A model generated the notes under the pieces. It did not search any database and was not told where the DNA came from. It saw only the letters and a list, made by a program, of their open reading frames with translations. The position numbers were made by a program, and so were the translations under genes. Positions 11,501 through 26,500 of a stretch of DNA of 64,000 nt are shown here, piece by piece. The stretch is from positions 297,010 through 361,009 of the forward strand of contig SJOL01009743.1 of assembly GCA_004794785.1 (NCBI GenBank), written 5' to 3'. Position 1 is the first letter of the stretch; the number at the start of each line of letters is the position of its first letter. Source of the stretch: Opisthorchis felineus (Eukaryota > Platyhelminthes > Trematoda > Opisthorchiida > Opisthorchiidae).

Positions 11501-14500
11501 TCACGACCGAGCTCGCCCAGGAGTTGATTTTACAAATGTGCAGATTTTGAAAAACTAAGAACTGGAAAGAACTTCTCCAGACGGATGATAATTCACTTTC
11601 AACAGACATTGTAAACACGTATATCCCAATTTCGTAAAAATGCTAGAAGCCTGAGCATTATGTCAGGATGCATGAAGGAGGGCATGAAAAGAGTCTCACT
11701 CACCTGGTCTGTTTTGTTTCACTGTCACCGGCAGTCTGGAAAACAGACAAGATCAACTAGTTTGCTATCCGTAGTGGTGATATTAGAAATTCTATTAAAC
11801 ACACGACGGCGCGAAATACACGAAACAAAATTATGGCGATGAACTTACATGTTCGGGTCCGGTTAGACGTTTTTTCTCCTCTCGCAACTCATGTCGGTCT
11901 TCTTTCTCAGCCTGTGTTGAGCACAAAAATACACCGGATGTTTTTCTCACATTGATTAGGGGGCAAAAATGGAAGACAAATAGTGATTGGGAAGAAATTT
12001 TTGCATCCTTGACTGGATTGTCTAAATTAACAAGCTTGCTTCATGTCTTTGTCATGGTTCGTCAGTTCATCTGAAGAGGGACAGAATTAAGACTTTGAGC
12101 TCTTATGGAACTTTTTGCTGTAGGTGGTACCTTGGAGTTCCAAAGTAGCGTATCAAAGGATTTCACATCAACGTATTCACATAAGTTCTTGATCAATCGT
12201 TTCCCGCGATAATATCTGTGTTGGTACCACACATCCGTCACTGGTTTGTGGTTCCTTATAGAACCGACATATAAAACCTCAACAGCATCAGTGGATCACA
12301 ATCCAGTGAGTATTTCAGTGATCAGCTTAGAGAAGCACTAGGGGGCACTAGTACCGTCCTGGGCTGGACAAGCCGATATCGATTGTATGGATATATCATT
12401 TCCTGAGGCTTTGCTCGGAACAATAATGGTTGATCCGTTTATCAAGTTGGTATGCTCAAACCATTCAGCTGGTTGTTACTACATTGTTATGGAAGGAATC
12501 ATTCACATGTATTTGCGTTCACTGCAAATGTTCTGCGGACTGTCGTTCCGTGTGCTTTATGTTGTACACAACCCCCACTGTCTTCCAAGGAAGTGCAATC
12601 CTTCAAACTTTTCGAAGCTTTGCGCGGTTTGCCATACCAAGCACCTGATATGGGCTGTCCGTGTTTTGTTTTCGCTGGCATCTCGTCTTCATTTATTCTT
12701 GGGCTTAACTATGTTCTATTGATTTGCATAATGTTTGTTGTATTTCACTCAGTCCAGCCAGACCGGAATTTCTTTTATTGTGTGTACTGCACGCGTCTGC
12801 AAGTGGCTTACAATACTGCTGGACAGTCCGAAGTGCCCAACGATTCTGGAAAAGGCAGTCCATAGCCACGGTTATACGGGTCAATCTGATTACTGACTAG
12901 CGATAGTCAAGCGTCTGTCCAGGGTATGCCTTATGGCTGGTGCAGGCCACCAGGCATACACCATGGGTCTGGACCGTTTAGTTGCCTTCACTTGGTTTGA
13001 CGACTACGGGCCACTGACTGGTCATGCTGATAGCTTTAAAACCTTCTCAGTATCTTCACCCTCGAGTTCACACCGGTTACTGGACATTCAGGTAGTTTCA
13101 CAAGACAGGACAAAAGAATTCGAAAACGCATGCTACAAACCGGATCATTCTAAGCCCGTTCAATGACAACGGGTATGTCGAGTGGATGAATGCATCCGCT
13201 TGATAGTGAAAATCAAGACGAAAACGAGGATACTCTTCACTTGATTAGCGTTGGTTCGCACATAAGCACAATAACAAAACCTGTTCACTGAAGGTAGGCC
13301 TTGGTAAGACTTTTGTTAATTAGTTGTGTCCCATCAGAATGAAACCTTATCAACGACAGCACACCCAGCGTATGGTGTGTTGAAAACACTATCAAGTAAA
13401 CTCTGATGAACTCAAGCACATAAATGTACCACGCCTTTTGATTGCAGACCAGTCCGTGAACAACCTGGACTCTGCAAAAAGGCAAATATCTCTTGAACGC
13501 ATTTTCAGCCTTCTTCCTGATGGACAAATTTTTGCATGCAGCAAACAAGCTTCAACCACAATGATATGGGATAATGTGTTTTGTTCAAACACTTCCGGTT
13601 TTTTGTCTATTTAATGCATGTAAAATGACGGGCAGTATCACTTTACATACGGAGCAAAGGGGACGAAAACAGAGTCACAACTACTGATATCGGTAATCAC
13701 AAACAATAATGTAAACAAGCGGAAGCGAATAATGTAACCATCCTGCCCGCTATTTGATACTTCGCTTGGGTTTAAAGAAGCCCCTTAAAGCCGGATCGAA
13801 CACGTAGTGTCTACCTCTAAGATTAAAGCCACGTGACAAAAAGTAATGGCCGCCAAAAAGGTAGACAACTATTGATCGACTGCGTTGAGTGTGGTGGAAA
13901 AGCTCCGACCAAACGAAAGAAAAATTGCCCCACTATAGAGTGAATGGTGTCATTAAGTGAACCAAAACTAGCATAACTAAAAGTTTTCAACTGCGGAGAA
14001 TGTTTGTGTAGCTGGTTGTTGTGCCGTTTGCTGAGCTAGACAACTTGGTTGCAACAAAACTGTCCAATAAGAAACAGATGGCAGTCCTACTTTTGGAAGT
14101 AGACAGAAGATAGGTTTTGCAAAATTGGTCACAATGACCTACATATGTACAACGTCACATTGAAGTTTCGACAGGGGCACTGATCCGGCTCACTGCCGAT
14201 TATCGTATTGCCGCCAAGGTTTGGCAGGAATCGTGGCCATTTGTTCGCGGCATAAATAGATAATAATCAGAGGAGCCGTGTGCAGTAGGCTTTTGATGGC
14301 TGATCACAGTACGGTTTTTCAGGACGGTCTCCAAACGTTGAAGTATTATAGCTTGTATCAGGAAGGTCAGATTCCTGAAAGCAACCCAGAACGCCCGGAA
14401 CCTACTGAGACCTTAAAACTCCACCAAAATCTCAATAGGAAACCTGGCAAGCATCCAGGCCAATCAAGCGATCAATCAATTCAGCAACAGTCTGGATCGA

Positions 14501-17500
14501 TGAAAGTAAAATTCAAATAGCGTGAGGTCCCTCGTACGTGTTGCACTCGCACGCACTCGGTTGTTCGCAATACACCTGTTGTTTTTCCGGCACTAGACAG
14601 TGGAGCGGGAACAGCAGTCAGATACAACAGTTTGATACGAGTGAATCATCATCATTATCAGCTGTAAGAGTCGCGTAGTTGTCGCGCAGTGGTTGTAGCT
14701 GCCTTCATTTCGTCCATCGATGATCTGGGGAGGTAGGGTACGTAGCTGCGCATTGGAGGTGGGAGCTGATAAATTGATGCGTAAATATAGAACTGTCAGT
14801 GGACTTTTAAGTGGGGGGATTGAGAAGGGAGCTATGCATTGAAGGCAGTAGCTTGGATGCACGAGCGCCATCGAGAGCGCGACTAGGCCATGTCTGACAA
14901 TGTCTCCAACCATTGATGTGGCCCGTCTCGGGATCCCCATCCAGAGACAGCAATGACCAGTGCAGCTGAATTTGCTGGTAATGGCTTTCACACTTCGCTG
15001 CCAAGTCACTGTTTGACCTCCCCTGGGTCGTTTCCACCCTTCACGTGGTTGTGCGAAAAGACCCTTCGAGAAAGTTGGTCGACTGGCATACGCAGCACGT
15101 GACCAAGCCAGCGTGACCTGTGCAGTGTGATCAGTTCATCTGTCGTGGGTGAGTTATTTCTTCCGAATACCAGCATTACTGATCCGGTGTTCCCACCAGA
15201 CTCGGGCATTGCTCCGAAGACATCAACGGTCAAACACTGAAAGTCTTTCGACGTCCTCGGCTCGCAGCGGCCCCTCATATATCAAACCACTGGTACGAAA
15301 ATCTTAGAGCGTAATAAGTACACCCCATAGCGATCACGTAGTTCTAGTGGAAAGTGACCTGAGTACGACGTCGCATCCTGTCTGGAACTCGTGACTAAGG
15401 TCAAGAGTCGCCTATTATTACTCTTATGTGCAATTCAAACTTGAGTCTATCTTTCAATAATATGATGCTTACGGTCAAAACGTACTTGAAACATTAACAT
15501 CCTACAGCCAGTCCTATTCTGATATCACCGTTCGAAGTAGTAGTCATTCTGACCTTTGGTTCAGGTCTCATCGCTCAAATCAACTTTGGATTCGTTAGGA
15601 ATTAGACAAATCATATGCAAACCAGCATGTGACGGAAACAAGCTCCACGCATGAGATCAACACATGCATTCAATTTATCGTCAGATTCCCTCGGAGAGGG
15701 ACAATTATTAGGGAAGCCTGGGTAACGTTTAACTATTGGTAACGGTCAGGAAGAAACGTTTGTACTGAGCAGAGACCGATAACCGGTGAGAGTATAGCCT
15801 GGACGATCGACTTTTGAATCTGTCCAGGTGTGTGAAGTGTTGTTTGCTACATAAGGCCGTCGTCCAATGCCTTCGACTTAGTAATAGAATGCCCAGTTCT
15901 GTTCACTGCTTTGCGCCAAAGTATTATTGAAGTGCTACTCTTGCCGGCAAATCAAATCAAACTGCTTGACGTAGAACTCTTAGTGCATACTCACTATTAA
16001 ACCCGAAAGAATGAAGGACATTCATTCTTATGAGACGAGGACGATCTTCATGTTTCCCTCTACATAGGGGCACTTTCTTGGGGACATACAGCTTCTTGTA
16101 TGCGGTATCCGTTGCACAAACACACCCTGATTGACAGCTATACTTAGTTCTTGGTGGGATGAATTAAAGACCAAAGACGTGGTGACTGTTGAATCCTCCA
16201 ATCGCTGAGGTGATATCCCACAACGTACAACAAAGTTTCCAATTCCTCCGGGAACAGTCGACTCCCGTGACCCAGAGCAGCGCCGCAAGTAGTGCAGATT
16301 AACGAATTTTATCCTGGCTCCTGAGCGCTGCGTTCCACTAATGAGAATACCGCGGTTGTAACGCGCCATAAAACTCCAGTCATCCTAGTTTATTCGTACA
16401 AGAAGTTTGCAAAAAGCTAGTTATGAAACGAGACTTAAGTGGAATCGTTCTGATTAGTTTTCTGGGGCAGTTAACTCTTTTTCTCTTCATGAAGTAATAA
16501 CAATGTAGTGTACATTTTGCTAATGAAAAAGGTTCACGTGAGTAGTTACTTGAGGCTCTTTTCAAATGTTTGGCCCACTCATGAGCAAGTACTTTCTACA
16601 ACAGACTGATCCGCCGCTCATTCTCATGAGACAACTGTAAATTTCATCTCCAGCTTTAACGTGCTAAACAGGCATGGAGGCTTCAAATTTGATACGTAGC
16701 GCGCATATATGGAAATGGAACGTTTTTCAGGTTCGTGGGAACACCCACTTGGTAAATCTGACTTATTTTCAAAGGCCCCTTCTAAAGTCGGGAGAAATGT
16801 TGATGGAAAAAGTGAAAACTTCAGCTCTCCAGATGACAAGTACATGTTGACACCAAGGTGAAAGCGCTGATGATATTGATTTTGGGAATGATAAATAATA
16901 TGTAAGGGGATATAAGACAATTCAGCACGATATTGCGCAGTCAACGTGGTAACCAAGTAGTCGACAGTCTTACTGAAAACCAGCTACTTCACACTGGAAC
17001 TTAGTTGAACACACCGTTGATTCACAGGATAAGCTATCAATACAAGATCACACCTTTCGGGGTTTCCGCTTACATAATTACATGAAAGCACACTTGGGCT
17101 GTTGCGGACTCTAAACCAAACAAGAGACACTTCAAAAACATCTTAGCTACGCTCTGAGGGAGTAAGATAGATGATTCTAACAACACTAACAGATGTTTAG
17201 ATTCCGACTTTAGTGCCCGTTCGTGGGCATTAAAAAACTTCAAGATAGGTTGATAACTCACGGGTCGTGGCTTCGAACGTAGAAGGATGAAGCCAATTAT
17301 CTGAAGCCCCAAAAGCAATCCACCAAGAAGCAAAAACACGTTTGGCACACGATCCAACAATTCTGGGTCCGTAAACTCTCTATTTTAGGTAGGAAACGGT
17401 AGGATTTCATTAATAAACATCTGTTTAAAGCGGATATTCATGCATCAGAAGGAGGGAGAAACCATAGCCCTCTTTGCAAGAATGAACACTTCGTTACCTG

Positions 17501-20500
17501 TGTGCTTCTTCATGTTAGAAAACCGAAAAAACAGAATTATTAACAGTTCCTTTGTGTGGAACAAAAAGAGGTCTGTACACTGAGGCTAACAAGGCAGATT
17601 TACCAGCAGTAGGTAGGCCATTGTGAAATGATAACTAATTGATCCGCGATCAAGAAAAATTCCTACAATCATGCGATCAATAATGCTGGCTAAATGGTCC
17701 ACATGGAAACGACTTCAAAGTACTGGATCAGTGAGTGAGCCTATGTGACTTACTAATGACCAGTCTGCAAGCCCACTTCTGGACCGTCAGAAAGATGGCA
17801 GAACATTACTCTCACACACTGCGAAATTCACCCACCATAAACGGTTTTATGATGGCGATGGTGAGGGATAAAGTAGAAAACCCAATGCCTCTTGAGTATT
17901 GTAGTGTGAAAATATCAAACCATTTCCAAAAAGACATTGGCATGCACAACAAGTTACTATTAGCTAAAGCACGACGTTATACGTCAGCATTTTGCTCAGT
18001 TCAAAGATGCAGAACCGAACATTGATGAGTTACCGCCAGTATTGTTCTTCGTCTCACGCACCGAGGTTATACACCGAATTTAATGGCCCCAGTTGAAAAT
18101 TTGAACGACGTTTAGTCACTGTTTTGACAAGTGAGAACGTGAGGCTATAAATTCTGCGCGAAAACTCTCGCGCTGTGGAGCAGTCGGTTCTATTATTTTA
18201 TTTCGCACGATGAGAACCCGGAGTCTCCCAAAAGGAGGTAACAGTGGTGAATAAAGTGAAAGTCCTTCGGGGTTTCCGTAATAAAACAGTGTGCCAGTAT
18301 ACTGCTTTTTGATTCTTTTAACTGCTTTCCGTGAAATGGCCTAAAGGGAAACTATCTGGTTTTTCATTGTTCCGAAAGGTTCATGGTTAGCTGTACTCAC
18401 GTGCAAATATTACCCGACGCAACACTGTGAAGTCAGAGCTAGGCTCTCAGTTGTTAAGGTGGGTTAGTTGAATATGCATTTGTAAGTTACAGAGTGGACT
18501 GATCCCCCAATCAACTATATGACCAAAAGTCTGATCCTATGAAGTATTTACAATCCTCACTCCAATAATAAAAGCTTCCAAAATCTTCGCCATTTTTTGT
18601 ATCAAATCAATAATATGATAAAATGCAGAGGGTCGTCCCGAATGGCCACTGCAACCTTCCCCTATTGGTTGGGTTTGAGTCTTTCAATACCACACTGACA
18701 AGAACAGACAAACAGAATGAACATCAGAGAGACAAACACACGGGAAAATCATTTGATAAAGCTGTCTAAAAGTCTAGTTACACTCTCCTCTATGATAGAA
18801 TGAAGAAGGCAGTGAGATGTTTTTTCAAGGTGACCAGTCACCAACAGCCAAACCGTACAATGTTCTTCGAAAAAATACAAATTAAAGGCTAAACTACTAG
18901 TTTCGAATGGTCAGCGGTTGCATTCCCCAACGAGGTTTAAACCAATTTTTCACTGTCTTGCTTCTATTCCTCAACAAAATCCTGCTTTGACCACGTAAGG
19001 TCACTAAACTTGTACCTTGAAATTACGGTCCTTGGGACGTGACAAATTGGGACCTTTCTGTGCCCAGTTTTTGCTTCACTCCACGTCGTTGTTTTTCATG
19101 CTATTCGCTAACAAATGCACACACAGTTTTTCGATGCTGTTACGTCCAAACGAAAGCCAAACATTTACTTCAGAATGCTGCGCTAAAGGAATAATTGCCA
19201 AGGTTTGGTTTGGTTTATTTGTCTTTTAAGCATGTTTGGCAATATATAGCAACGCTTCTGTTCATGAGCTACGTGACGTGCCAAAGTACACTTGTCACAT
19301 ATCAGACACGCTCAACCTCCCATTCATCCCATTTCACTTACACACCAATGAACGATGCAGCACGATGAAAAAGCCTGCGGTAACCTGGGCTGATAACAAA
19401 ATAATACGCTCTGATGTGCCAGCAGAACCTTAACTGACCGCCTTATCTGACTTGATAAGCATGCCACAACCATTTAACAAGCCATGCAACCAGAGACCAT
19501 GCCAGGTCACTGGAAAAAAAGTGCCACCAGCCTACATATTCATTGTTTTACAAGTAAGGCATATCACACTTTGAACATTGCAGTTAATAAAGTACTTGGG
19601 TGTCCAATTTGCGTACCATTAAAGGTCACGTTTGAATCTGACAGACTCACCGGGTCACATTATCCACCTTCACGTTTTTGGGATTGATGAACGCCGTTTG
19701 AATAGGAGTAAAGATCAGCGCGCCAAGACCGAACCCACCGACTATAAGTCCGCTGACAATACCTCTACGCTGGGGGAACCACTGAACATCAAATAGAAGA
19801 GAAAATTAAATGAGGATGTACTGGCATCACGTAATTACCATCAGCGAATTGTACTCATGAACTCAGGATAGCGGAAGTATCACATAAAATGCCTCGAAAC
19901 TTTGTGCTCAACAAATTTTGCAGATGGTCACCAAAACCCAGTAGCAAATAAACCTGGAAACCTGTAGACCCTATCTACGTGGAGAAGCGTTCAAAAATCC
20001 ACGGTCATCCTTTTTCCAGGGAGAATTACTACCAAATTATCGGATGTTGCATTTGTTGGTTACAGTGTGGTAAAAATGTCAAAATGCACCAAAAAACGCT
20101 CTGGGTTGTTCAATGGTAGCCACAAGTTTATTTCGTTTTTTGGAAATTCAGACCGTCCCAACACATGCCAGCTTCAGGACCCACCCACGAAGCTCCTATT
20201 CCAAATGATAGAGAGCAAGCACAACTATATCTGACAGCCGAATGGCTATTAAGTGAAAAATTTAAGTTAACAAATCTATTCCATTTTTTTCATCTCACAT
20301 TGCTTTCCTTCTAGCTGTTATTATTTGGAAAATGACATGAGGTAACACTAAAGACCTAGGTGTTCTCTAAACCACCTTAAATGAAGCAGGTACCATGAGG
20401 CTCTTTCCGTGGTCTTAGAGTTGTCTGCTGATCACTCACTACTTCGTCTTCCTTTGGTTGGTTGTCCTCAGATTTATCATCCAATAAAAAATACTATCTA

Positions 20501-23500
20501 CAGTTAAACAACAAATATATGACGAACCAGTTCTAAGTCACGCCTGCTGTAGTCGAATGTGACTAAGTAATGTATGTCCGTGGAATGAACAGTTCTGTGT
20601 CTGAAATGGATAAAACTAACTTGAATGACCGACGTTCCAGTGTGCTCGTGCTTAGACTATCACAATGCCTTCTCCGCATTGGTCTAAACCTCCTTAAGAC
20701 CGTTTTGAAAGAAGACCTATCGATCCAGGCAAAGGCATGATCAAACAGAATGTACCTTCAATGAACTTTCATGAAGTATTAAACTTGAATGATACCATGA
20801 AGCTTCGGAAGACGTCCGAGGAGGAGTGTATTCAAAAATGTGCGAACAAATGTACCTCCAGAAAGCAGCGACTGGAATGTCACGTGTCTCCATTTTCATT
20901 CGACTGATAGCTGCTAACAGATATATGAGCAGAGTTAGCTGATGTTCTTTCGAATGAATCCAACAACTGTCACGTTACTTTTGGAGGCAGAAATATCTTA
21001 TTCTTCATAACTCAGGGGCTTAGGCCATTCACCCTGGCAACCTAGCTCACCATAGTCAAGCAGAAATTAACTGCCAGGCCAAACAGCTTTCGCATACTCT
21101 CAGTGCTTACTAATAAAAGCTAAGATCACAGAAATGTTTTGCCCCTTTTGAAGGTCGACGTTTTGTACACCAGTGCAAATGCGAAGTTCATGGTGGCGGG
21201 ACAGAGTGTTTGCTTTAGAGGCAAGGGTCCCCACCAGAGTGGAGTGAATTGAAAGGAGACCACGACCGAGATCTCTGTTGACCAAGGTAACCAACAATTT
21301 CGAAATAATGTTTGTTCCTTCGGCGCATGCGCAAACTTAGGGGAGTCAGACTCAGTATGTATAAAGGCCCTTTGATTATATCGGGATTATGTCAATTGAA
21401 CAGACTGGACTCCACTTACTGTTGTTGCTACTCCAAGTACCACCGCGTATCCGAACCCTAGTCCCGCGCCTTTGATCAGTGAATATGTGAAAATAACACC
21501 GATGAAGCTCTTCTGAATAGTAAAATATGTGAGAAGGACGCCACCGCTGTAGGGAAAGGAAAATGATCATTATCATAGATTTAGTTTGTTTTGAGGAACA
21601 CGTTGCGCTAACACCGACATGTAACACCCAGTTCCACAAATAACCACTAACTCCCAAAGGGTAACCTCACAAAAAACAGAGGAACAAATGGAGTAGGTAT
21701 GTAGGACAACAGAAGACCGTCTCTGTAATGATATTTCACTCAGCCACATCGTAATGGAGTTTAACATGATAACAGTTCTCTCACGAGCAATTTCGAATCA
21801 CCTCAACTTCCGAATCTCAGCTTGCCATTGTGACATTAGAAAGAATTATAAGTCTATCCTGATCTTGGAATTGAACCAATTTCCTCTCCTCACCTTGTTA
21901 CACTTCCGCTAACAGTAATCAGTCCTACGTAGGACGATCCGTTTTCAAGTTGTTTGGGGAACTATGCTGAATTCGTTCTTCATTTTGTGTGTCATATTTA
22001 CCACCATCGAGGATAATACACCAGTAGTAAATAATGCCACATAAGTACCACACAACTAGTACAGAGCTGAAAGGAAAAGACTGTGTATCTCTAGGGAATT
22101 CGACCGAGAACTAGACGTCTACAGCTTGGAGCGGCTGGGAGACAAATTAGTCTGACCACCAAATCAGAGAGAAGTGCCATCAATAGAAGTGACCCAGCTT
22201 CATTTTCAAGAAACAGTACAAGGATAAAAAAGACTTAGCTAGAGTCCGGCAAGAAAGGGACTTCATAAACGTCACTGAGGTCGGTAATACGGCATGATAT
22301 GACCCCAATCACCTGTAAGAAAATCCACTTGCACGACTGACACACAGATCTCAAAGTGTCCTTCATTTCTCGACGTCAACCGTTGCATTGTGGTTGTAAA
22401 TCTGAGTTTAGTTCTGTTCTACCGTTAGTTTGCAGTAAATGTGCACATAATTAGGAGGCGTAATGAGGCACTCGTTTGAGAGGAAGTTGTCCTCCTAGCA
22501 TATAAATGACATGCAGTTCTTCACAAGCCCACAGTTAGACCCCTCAGATTTAGTCGGGACAGGACAGGTTACCGATGATCTAGGACCAAGTACCCTTCTG
22601 GATAGAAGCCTGCAACTTGACCTCTTCACCATTTTACACCTCTTATTGTGCAATCCTCCAGAAATAATTCGATCCAGGTTAGATCACAAAGTATCAAACA
22701 AAAAAACATTTCTCAAATATTTTGCGACAGACATTTTTGCACCTCCATATAGTATAGCGGCAAGTTGGAGTCTTACAGCATGAGGCAAGTTGGTGGAGAT
22801 TACCTCCTGATTAAAAATCCCTAACATCATCGATACAGAAGCATCAATCAGTCAAACGCAACTCCCCTAACAAAGCCTCTATGTGCTCAAATCATTAGGA
22901 AACCCAAAAGGGGAAATACACCGAGTTGTTGTTCTATTGGCTGAGCTGGGCAACGTGGTTGGAGGCGTTTCGTCACCAGTGCAGTGGTAAATTGACAGTG
23001 GGTGGTAGTACATCAAAGTGAAGACGTTAAGCAGTGCCGCGCTTGTGCTAAACGAGTGCCACCTCAGAGAACAGCACAAGGACCATTTATACAATCTGGG
23101 CTGTTAGCATTCCCCTTGATAGCAGGAAATACATGTACGGAGAGGACCACTCTGGACGCACGGGATTGAGTCCATGGCAGTTCCCGCCATGGAAGCCCGT
23201 TCCCCGAATCAATAAAGTATGTCTTATATGTCTTCATAAGACTAAATCACTGTCCTTGAGAAAGCGTCCTATGCCTACGGTCCGGCTTCATACACCGATT
23301 AATACAAGCTTGTCCAATATACTAAATCCCCACATCAGTGAAGTTTTCTCAGCCAGACCTAACTTCGCTTAGCCTGCTGAGGCACAGGGTAGACCAGTGC
23401 TTGAGTGCTCCAACTGGTAGGCATATCAAAAATCTCTTTCATGACAAAATGTTTTATCTGTATTAACGAAACAATGACACTGTGTCATAAGAACGTACAT

Positions 23501-26500
23501 ATCAGTTAAGGAATATTACATCAATACTTTTGCAAATCGGTGACAAAAGTCCGTTCTAACGGTCTCATATCCGTCACCCTTGCCTTAATGGCAAAGGCTC
23601 AAGATGATGCAAAATTTAAAAAAGTCTTTTTTGTTCTTAGTAACGGGCAAGTACAACTTATTATCGCAGCTGTATTTACACTGATATTTGTGTCCCGCCC
23701 AACCCTATCTCGTCAGCTGACGCTCTTGTATCAATGCACACTCGGTCACTATTCCTTTACCTACTGCTCGGTAAATCCGAGGGATCCATTTTGCGCAGGG
23801 GTTCTCAAGTTCCGTACTTTAGGCCAAATAAACCAACAGGCCTTTCAATTCTCAAGGTAGACATATGATGTGTTTCCAAAACAGGCATGCACAAAACCAG
23901 ATAGGTTACGCGCTTAAAACGCCAGAACTAGCCCAACTTTTCAGCATTTCACTCATCATATGTCCGGTGATCGTAAGACAATGGCCTAATATATGTGCGG
24001 TGGAGGATCCGCACTCATCCTTAGAGCTGAATGCGCCCTACTTGACTAGATTCCGGAAAATAATAGTTATTACGCTGTCTATCCGTCTGGCTTAATCAAT
24101 GCAAATATTCGTTGACGCAGTAGCCGGTTGTTGTCTGTGGCGCCATAGTATGCTCCAGCTAATACCAACGCTGCAAACATATATTTTGTTGCGGTCTATT
24201 TTGGCCACTTTATCGGGCAAAAAAATGCTGACATTATCCTTGCTTGTGATATAAACGTTTAAGCTGGTAGACTTAGCCTGTGAAGGCACAACTCAATAAT
24301 CTATACGGATTCAAACAGTGCGAATTTGCAAAGCTTTGCACTGGCCACCAACTGTACCTGTCGAACACCAGATTCCGACACAAACGTTTGCACCGTGTAA
24401 TCTAGTTTAAATCATCCGCGAACCTCTTTATATCATACGGTTATTAGCTGCAAGTAGACAGCTACATCTTGAGCTCATTGTTTATTCATATGGTGCAGAA
24501 ATACGCATTTTTAAGGATTCCGGAAGTCGACAAAAGGTGTGCCACCCACTTAGAACCGGAAAGCAGCTGCAGCTAGCCCAAGAATTTTCCAACGGCATCC
24601 GACAAAATGTTGACTGTGAACACCAAAATAATGCATTGGAACACATAAAAGAAGCTGTGATTATGGAGTCCAACTGCCTGTCCTCTTTTTCGACCATACT
24701 AAAAGAATGAGGACCATTGCTAGAAACAGGATAATGCCGGAAATCGTATACTAGCAAATAAACGATTATGGCCGTGCACACACATTATTGGAACGCTAAA
24801 TAATAAAGAGCCTTTGGAATGTTGGTGCATGCCGAAACTCAAGAAATTGAACGCTTCCGTCAGCGAAAATTGTCATGCTCTGTGTAAGTTGTGCTGATCG
24901 CCCGATCTGAAAAAACCGCCGTCAACTAAACAATCACCTCAGAAATGTACTTGCAAAATCGTGGTTTGGAGAAAGATGCTGAGCTAGCTGCCCCACTTCA
25001 GCGCTTTCCCCAGGAGCAGCGGATGAAGTCAAATGGGATGAGGAACTAAGATCTTTGAAGACAAAAGAAAAGGCAACATACCAATTCTAATGCGAAAAAA
25101 GGAGCTAGACCTTCTTTAAAGATGCCGGGTGGACGGTACTATTTGTATCACCTGGGGCAAATAAAAAACTAGAAGAAGATTAGCAAATCCATTCTTCAAA
25201 AAGGATATACAAAAGCGCTGAAACCACGACAATACCAACCTGGTTCTTTCTGATCTTATCATGTGTAGGTGGACCGAACACCCACAAAGGCATGTCCGTG
25301 AAAATCGCACTGGGTTCACTTCTGTGAGCAGATGCCTAGAATACGTCTTTGCCATCTAACGTTAAGCATAGAAGAACCACAATTCTATGTTACTAACCAT
25401 GCGTATCTTTTTTAACCATAGGCTGACCCCACTTACACTTCGGTACCAGAGCAAAGTCTATCCAGTAGATGTTCAAAATTTTGGCGAGGTATACCAATTC
25501 TGGTGAATGAATGAAGTTCTAAGGCAGGTTTCTTCTCTAAATCGACCAAATTAGATGGTGTCAGAAAAAGTTCTTCTTGCCTCGGTTTTTATGTTTTGCC
25601 TGCTGATAAGGAGGTTCGCGCCAACCTCTGACGCCTGCAAGGTTAAAATGCCCCAGGACAGGTAATACTAAATATCCTTAATAACCTTGATGCACCATTC
25701 AGTGAGTGCTTCACGCTTGGAAATCGTAAAGTGCTGCTTTGGGAATAAGGCAATGGGGTGGCTTCTGATGTCCGTCGAACATGCACATGATAAATTAGGT
25801 GAACAGCATGTGCTATAGAACCGCCAAACTCACACGATCCTTTATAGTCAACCTTGCACATGGAGCCCATGGCTTGACAGCGCAGCATGTAATTCATCCC
25901 AAAAAACTCGCTTAGTTTGGATCGTGACCATAATAGTCGTTGAACTGATTAGGGAATACGGCCCAGCGTACCGTCCGACGTCCCTGTGTCCAAAGTGCCG
26001 AATATAATACGCATCCTGCGCACGAACGCAGCGTGTTTTAACTTGCCCACAGTCATAATTGGATACCCAATGTTTTGAGCCACCACCAGAGCCCAAATCC
26101 TTTATCCGAGTGTACTATCCGTTAATGAACGAAACCACTGCATCTGAAACCACTGTATAACTGCACATGGTCTATCGTTAGGGATGATGAAACAACGTTC
26201 TGCTGAAAATAGGCCCGAAAAGACATTCCTACTTAGTCCTGTCATTGAAAAGAACTTTAACCGCTCCTCTGTTTGACCATCATGTGCGATAACGGTCAGA
26301 ACGTTGAACCAGACAGTGCCTATGGTCTTTTCTGCCGTTAGGTGTATAAGCCGCCAAGTATTCGGTACTTGAGTGTAAAGGCAGACGGGTCATGTTGATG
26401 AAAATGTAACATGACGTATCCACTGGTATCAAACTGCGAATGTCATTCTTCCAAAATGGGATAGACAATTCAAGCCGATGATCCATGGGCAGTTTGCTTT

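Noticed and set aside
24482..24781. Minus-strand frame and its plus complement, considered as an RNase H or gag fragment
   Set aside because: No catalytic or zinc-knuckle residues could be placed on either strand.
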